A DNA stretch of 43,101 nucleotides from Candidatus Saccharimonadota bacterium (lineage in GTDB: Bacteria; Patescibacteriota; Saccharimonadia; Saccharimonadales; UBA10212): NCBI GenBank assembly GCA_016187175.1, contig JACPKG010000005.1, positions 1 through 43,101 of the forward strand, in the 5' to 3' direction. Below are positions 40,601-43,101 of this stretch, piece after piece; the first letter of the stretch is position 1; every line of letters starts with the position of its first letter. The position numbers were made by a program, and so were the translations under genes. The notes beneath the pieces were generated by a model. The model saw only the letters and a program-made list of their open reading frames with translations, was not told where the DNA came from and searched no databases.

Positions 40601-42645
40601 CTAATGGTGCCAGCTCCGGCAAAGGTTAAGGCTGTAGCTGAAGTAGAGATAGTATCTATAGAAGCCACCCCAGTTAAGGCCCCAGCGGTGGAGACGTTTA
40701 GGCCGGACGAATTAAGACTGAAAGTGTCGTCAGTAGCGTTACCAATGGTAATAGTCTTGGCGGCCACGCCGGTACCAATCAGAACGGAACCAGTAGTAGT
40801 GGAGTCTAAGGTTATGGCATTAGCCCCGGTGGAATTGAGGGTCAAAGTGGTGGTGCCGGCCACTGTCAGGGCGCCTGAATCTGTAATATTGTTGGTAGTA
40901 AAGGTCTGGGAGCCAATGACCGTGCCGGTAATGAAGGTGCCAACTCCGGCATTGTCTATCCTGGTAGCCCCGTTGAGGGTTAAGGCTCCGGCGGTAATGG
41001 CCACGTTACCGGTAGCTGTGGTAATGCCGGTCGCCCCAGTAATGGCTCCACCAGAGATATCTATGTTGGTAGTGTCCAGGGCGAAGGTGCCCGAGCCACC
41101 ACCTATAGAGACTAGGGCGTTAGAGGTACCAGTACCGATGCTAGTAGCCGAGTTGGTGGAAGCGTTAATGCTAGTCGTCCCCGTAATTGTCAGGCCGCCA
41201 GTACCCTGCAGCAGGCCGGAGCCGGAGTTGACACCGACAAAAGTGGCGGCCCCAGCTTTGCTGACCTGCCAGGTAGATGAAGTGCCTAGAACATCAGCTC
41301 CAGTCCCCGAATTAGAAATAGCCAGCACCGCCCCGGAAGCCGAGGCGTAGGATTGGGTAAGAGATAGGACGTTAGCGGTATGAGTTAAGGTTCCAGCGCT
41401 TTGAGTGCCGCTGTCGGAAAAAGTAACCAAGGCGCCGGAAATAGTATGGTCTACGGATGCGTCAGTCGTGGTGATTGCTCTGGAAACATCCAAAACATTG
41501 CCAGTCGAGTCTTTAGTACCGCCCGCGTTAAAAGTCTGGGAGTAAGTAATGTTGGCTATATCGCCAATGAAGGCCGTCGAACCAGACGCTCCAGTTTTAT
41601 CTATAGCGAACACTTTCCCGGCTCCTAAAGTAGTGGACGTACTGGGGATGTAAAGTCCTATACCTGAAGAAAGCACATTGAGGTTTAAATTCAGACCTTT
41701 TCCAGTAGTAACAGCATTAGCCCTAAAATCATAAGCAATAGCACTTACCGTAGTGGTTACTACTGTCATCGCCCCGCTGCTAGCAACGCTGAAAATGGTC
41801 GTCCCGGTCGGGTAGTCTATGATAAGAGGAGTATAAGAAGTGACTCCTGTTGAAATGGTATTAGTGGCATCAATATAAAGCCCTCTTGAGACGGTCGTGG
41901 TATTTGATGCCCCGGTACTGAAAGTTGTTCTAACTGCGGCTGTGTTGAAAGTTCTTGAGTTAGTGTCATTCTTGGTAATAGTAGCCAGCAAAGTCCCTGC
42001 CCCTACCGCATTGGTAGCTTGCGTATTCAGGGTTCCGGAAACGTCCAGGGCTGTTGCCGGCGTTGTTGTCCCAATCCCCACGTTGCCAGCATTGACAATC
42101 AGTCCATAGTTAGCGGTGGTGGCACCGGAGGCATTGAGGTAGAGAGCTACATTGGTACCAGAGGTGGCATTAGTATGAGTGTTAGAGATTTGGGCGCCAT
42201 AAGTGGTAATGCCGTCGGTGGCATTGGCTCCAGTAGTCAAGATGTTTAGTGCTGTCTGAGAAGCGGCTGCCGCAGTACCGGATACTTGCAGATCAACCAG
42301 TAAACCGGAGGTCAAAGTTGAGGAAGCGGTATAAAGTCCAGTGCCGATGGTCAGAGAGTTGGCTGACAAACTAAAAGCGCTGCTTGTAGTTACACCGGTC
42401 GCATTTGCCGAAACGATGGATAGCCCAGTAGAACTTAGTGTCGTAAACGCTCCAGTAGAAGTAGTTGTCGCACCTATAGCCGTCGAATTAATACCCGTAG
42501 CCGTGGTGTTGAAGTTGGATGAGGTAATGGTTAGAGCATTGGCGCCGCTGTTAATGGAAGAAGCACCTAAGCCTGAAAGTGTTAAGGCTCCAGAAGTAGC
42601 CGTTAAGTTCAAGGCCCCGGTAGTTAGAGTTAGGCCGTTCAGCAT
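37642..42645 (-). CDS. Giant repetitive fibre-like surface protein, main part
   Basis: 1667 residues in this frame, without a true start: the ATG at 42645 lies where a 7-base insertion breaks the frame from the upstream part. Residues 1-870 are low-complexity Thr/Ser/Ala/Gly repeats (LTLNSTGANAITLDSTTTG, AKTITIGNATDDTF) predicted as a beta-solenoid shaft. Around 925-1030 is a fibronectin III-like segment (AGTYYYVIVANDQNTG, SWTAVSGAASYHIYRTT). Near 1215-1330 is a part like the Peptidase_G2/phage appendage chaperone domain (DLAENYSDADNNLEPGDVVVFDERK, PIALAGRVPTKVSSENG). The end has a short coiled coil, hexapeptide-like strands (GEVAFQTIAKFYGKVSFGDEV) and a terminal head. Similar to phage tail fibres; host or surface binding is inference. 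Confidence 0.8.
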   Translation of the reverse strand: MLNGLTLTTGALNLTATSGALTLSGLGASSINSGANALTITSSNFNTTATGINSTAIGATTTSTGAFTTLSSTGLSIVSANATGVTTSSAFSLSANSLTIGTGLYTASSTLTSGLLVDLQVSGTAAAASQTALNILTTGANATDGITTYGAQISNTHTNATSGTNVALYLNASGATTANYGLIVNAGNVGIGTTTPATALDVSGTLNTQATNAVGAGTLLATITKNDTNSRTFNTAAVRTTFSTGASNTTTVSRGLYIDATNTISTGVTSYTPLIIDYPTGTTIFSVASSGAMTVVTTTVSAIAYDFRANAVTTGKGLNLNLNVLSSGIGLYIPSTSTTLGAGKVFAIDKTGASGSTAFIGDIANITYSQTFNAGGTKDSTGNVLDVSRAITTTDASVDHTISGALVTFSDSGTQSAGTLTHTANVLSLTQSYASASGAVLAISNSGTGADVLGTSSTWQVSKAGAATFVGVNSGSGLLQGTGGLTITGTTSINASTNSATSIGTGTSNALVSIGGGSGTFALDTTNIDISGGAITGATGITTATGNVAITAGALTLNGATRIDNAGVGTFITGTVIGSQTFTTNNITDSGALTVAGTTTLTLNSTGANAITLDSTTTGSVLIGTGVAAKTITIGNATDDTFSLNSSGLNVSTAGALTGVASIDTISTSATALTFAGAGTISGTTTLVLNSTGANAITLDSTTTGAVNIGNNANAKTITIGNNTLATALNLTSGTGSQTFASSVATTATTSSAFVFTANALTSGTGLYLNSSSLTTGILGSIASTSTTQSSGKLLNIDHTATYTTTVANPGNLLNLNRDLTTNTGGALTTTGAVAAIASNCTVTAGSCTDSADVLTVNQKYASNSGAALNVTTAGTGLAMRVNDDGTLTDSTPFVIDASGKVGVGRSDPQQAIDVAQGGNIGVDLAVPGAPTGTPSITGGSMAAGTYYYVIVANDQNTGQTVKGTESAAITIDSGSSGSVALSWTAVSGAASYHIYRTTVSGTYTTPALIKTFNAGTTYTDTAASPSAGAPPAVTTAYATYLPSSGTALFGNGVVYVGGNGTVTSLGSAGALNVVSLAQANFMGLRIHNEGTTGTSLIQFDYGTGNGTAQPTKIKSARASSAESSMSFNITTSSTDTTLLTLKTGSVGIGSGATSPNSLLTLKGSSDANSVLNFGNYTSTNALSGNIQFARSGTDAGTCVSGNVEGLIFKNDAGTQIGHFCADSSGLEAFGLIWNATSTDLAENYSDADNNLEPGDVVVFDERKLAPKATKKSGSAYSSFLMGIVSTDPGFLMSDVAEADGATDLVNPKPIALAGRVPTKVSSENGPIKIGDHLTSSSKPGVAMKASQAGPIIGMALEDYDGAGVAKILVFVNLGWNGDIAVQSQDANQFKTVGLTINNGKIVSESDLDLVLKGESQFSIKDVLGSDAAVFDSLGNATFKGTLTADKIKANQIEGLEILAGRISSLESLESTSLASSSTNLTGSTRETDETNLDWDSVFIKTAKISLDLTVGGALVVSGGLSVDGPARFNGEVAFQTIAKFYGKVSFGDEVTFGTHVIFGQDAGGSAIIKQGDSKVTIKFGLPYTDAPIISANYKFEDTLTAENTTDTALNKYQRLLDGGINYTVGNAKADSFSIYLNKPATEDINFQWLATAIKDAKVSSSAAENQ
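42471..42551. repeat. 81-bp exact direct repeat, copy 1
   Basis: Identical to 43021-43101, 550 bases away. Encodes SGANALTITSSNFNTTATGI and following residues in the fibre protein. Confidence 0.9.
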
Positions 42646-43101
42646 TGGCGTTGGTGGTGCCTAGGTTTAGGGCAGCGGCCCCGCCACTGTCAATGGTTAA
42701 GGTGTTAGCTCCCCCGGAGCTAATGGTGCCAGCTCCGGCAAAAGTAATGGCCGTAGCCGAAGTTGTGATGGTGTCTATGGAGGCTACACCGGTTAAAGCA
42801 CCAGTAGTAGTAACATTTAAGCCACCGTTAGAAGTTAAGGCAAAGGTGCCAGTGGCATTGCCAATGGTGACATTGCCGGTGCCGGTAGTGGCTATGGTGA
42901 CGGCACTGGCGCCAGCATTAGCCAGATCAGTCGCGCCACTGGAAGTTAAGGTGGTGAAGACACCGCTGCCGGCCGTAGTCGCCCCAATAGAGGTAAAGTT
43001 ACCAGCTGCGGCTGTAGTTACACCTATAGCCGTCGAATTAATACCCGTAGCCGTGGTGTTGAAGTTGGATGAGGTAATGGTTAGAGCATTGGCGCCGCTG
43101 T
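42551..43101 (-). CDS. Giant fibre-like protein, upstream part, cut by window end
   Basis: The frame is open from the window end (first full codon at 43099) to a TAA at 42551, without a start. Residues such as NFTSIGATTAGSGVFTTL, SGATDLANAGASAVTIA and GNVTIGNATGTFALTS continue the repeat style of the main part. At TTNANA the coding sense is lost; removing seven bases (42634-42640) joins NANA directly to LTLTTGAL of the main frame. So residues after 42640 in this frame (ERPNSNYR and on) are not genuine. The true start of the gene lies outside the window. Confidence 0.75.
   Translation of the reverse strand, partial: SGANALTITSSNFNTTATGINSTAIGVTTAAAGNFTSIGATTAGSGVFTTLTSSGATDLANAGASAVTIATTGTGNVTIGNATGTFALTSNGGLNVTTTGALTGVASIDTITTSATAITFAGAGTISSGGANTLTIDSGGAAALNLGTTNANAERPNSNYRGLELNGYFWSLNTFRLRCFFH
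43021..43101. repeat. 81-bp exact direct repeat, copy 2, ending at the window edge
   Basis: Identical to 42471-42551; the flanking base before each copy differs, and the second copy reaches the last base of the window, so its true length is unknown. Confidence 0.9.

Noticed and set aside
40256-41350. Open frame of 364 codons on the plus strand inside the giant fibre gene
   Set aside because: It is antisense to Thr/Ser/Ala repeats; the Val/Glu/Ala/Pro composition is the mirror of the repeat codons, with no domain.

Overview
The window looks like a piece of a reduced Patescibacteria (CPR) genome, most likely Candidatus Saccharibacteria. This is an inference from gene content: compact single-copy housekeeping genes, a type 2 (eukaryote-like) isoleucyl-tRNA synthetase, an adenosylcobalamin-dependent ribonucleotide reductase with NrdR, tandem DUF5663-type proteins, a KGG-repeat protein, and a large island of repetitive surface proteins with almost no metabolism. 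UGA works as a stop (priA and the ROK gene end in TGA), so the recoded SR1/Gracilibacteria groups are excluded. No rRNA, tRNA, CRISPR array or insertion sequence was found.

Layout. 1-1.2 kb: end of prfA and prmC (termination factor and its methylase). 1.3-5.7 kb: envelope genes (HtrA protease, a multi-pass membrane protein, an LCP-family ligase, signal peptidase I). 5.8-11.4 kb: parAB, rplU, ileS and a thioredoxin-fold protein without CxxC. 11.5-15.1 kb: nrdJ and nrdR. 15.3-18.2 kb: ftsA-ftsZ. 18.3-20.8 kb: adk-map, rpsU-yqeY and a winged-helix regulator. 20.8-24.6 kb: the classical priA-def-fmt cluster. 24.7-27.0 kb: a three-gene unit of unknown function (coiled-coil membrane protein plus two DUF5663-like proteins). 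27.2-30.2 kb: rpsA-infB. 30.3-32.7 kb: a ROK kinase overlapping a zinc-ribbon HExxH protein, a KGG-repeat protein, and a GIY-YIG protein. 32.7-43.1 kb: a surface island with two paralogous single-pass membrane proteins flanking a broken SBBP beta-propeller gene, a coiled-coil protein, and a giant fibre-like repeat protein that runs off the window end.

Three patterns run across the gene boundaries and are the most unusual content. First, at least 13 tracts show a degenerate 7-base period. Eleven lie at gene junctions, often supplying the last codons or the stop codon, and two lie inside prmC; at convergent gene pairs the two halves are complementary and would fold as terminators. Second, seven genes have a -10-like hexamer 5-8 bases before the start codon, as expected for leaderless mRNAs. 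Third, loop-free or short-loop palindromes (38, 38 and 28 bp) sit before, inside and after prmC, and hairpins of a related family lie after htrA and in the fmt 3' end, where a second, synonymously diverged copy of the fmt C-terminus survives downstream in frame. The two largest surface genes each carry one frame-breaking event. The giant gene is interrupted by a clean 7-base insertion, and the window ends exactly in an 81-bp copy of an internal repeat, so assembly error or phase variation must be considered there.
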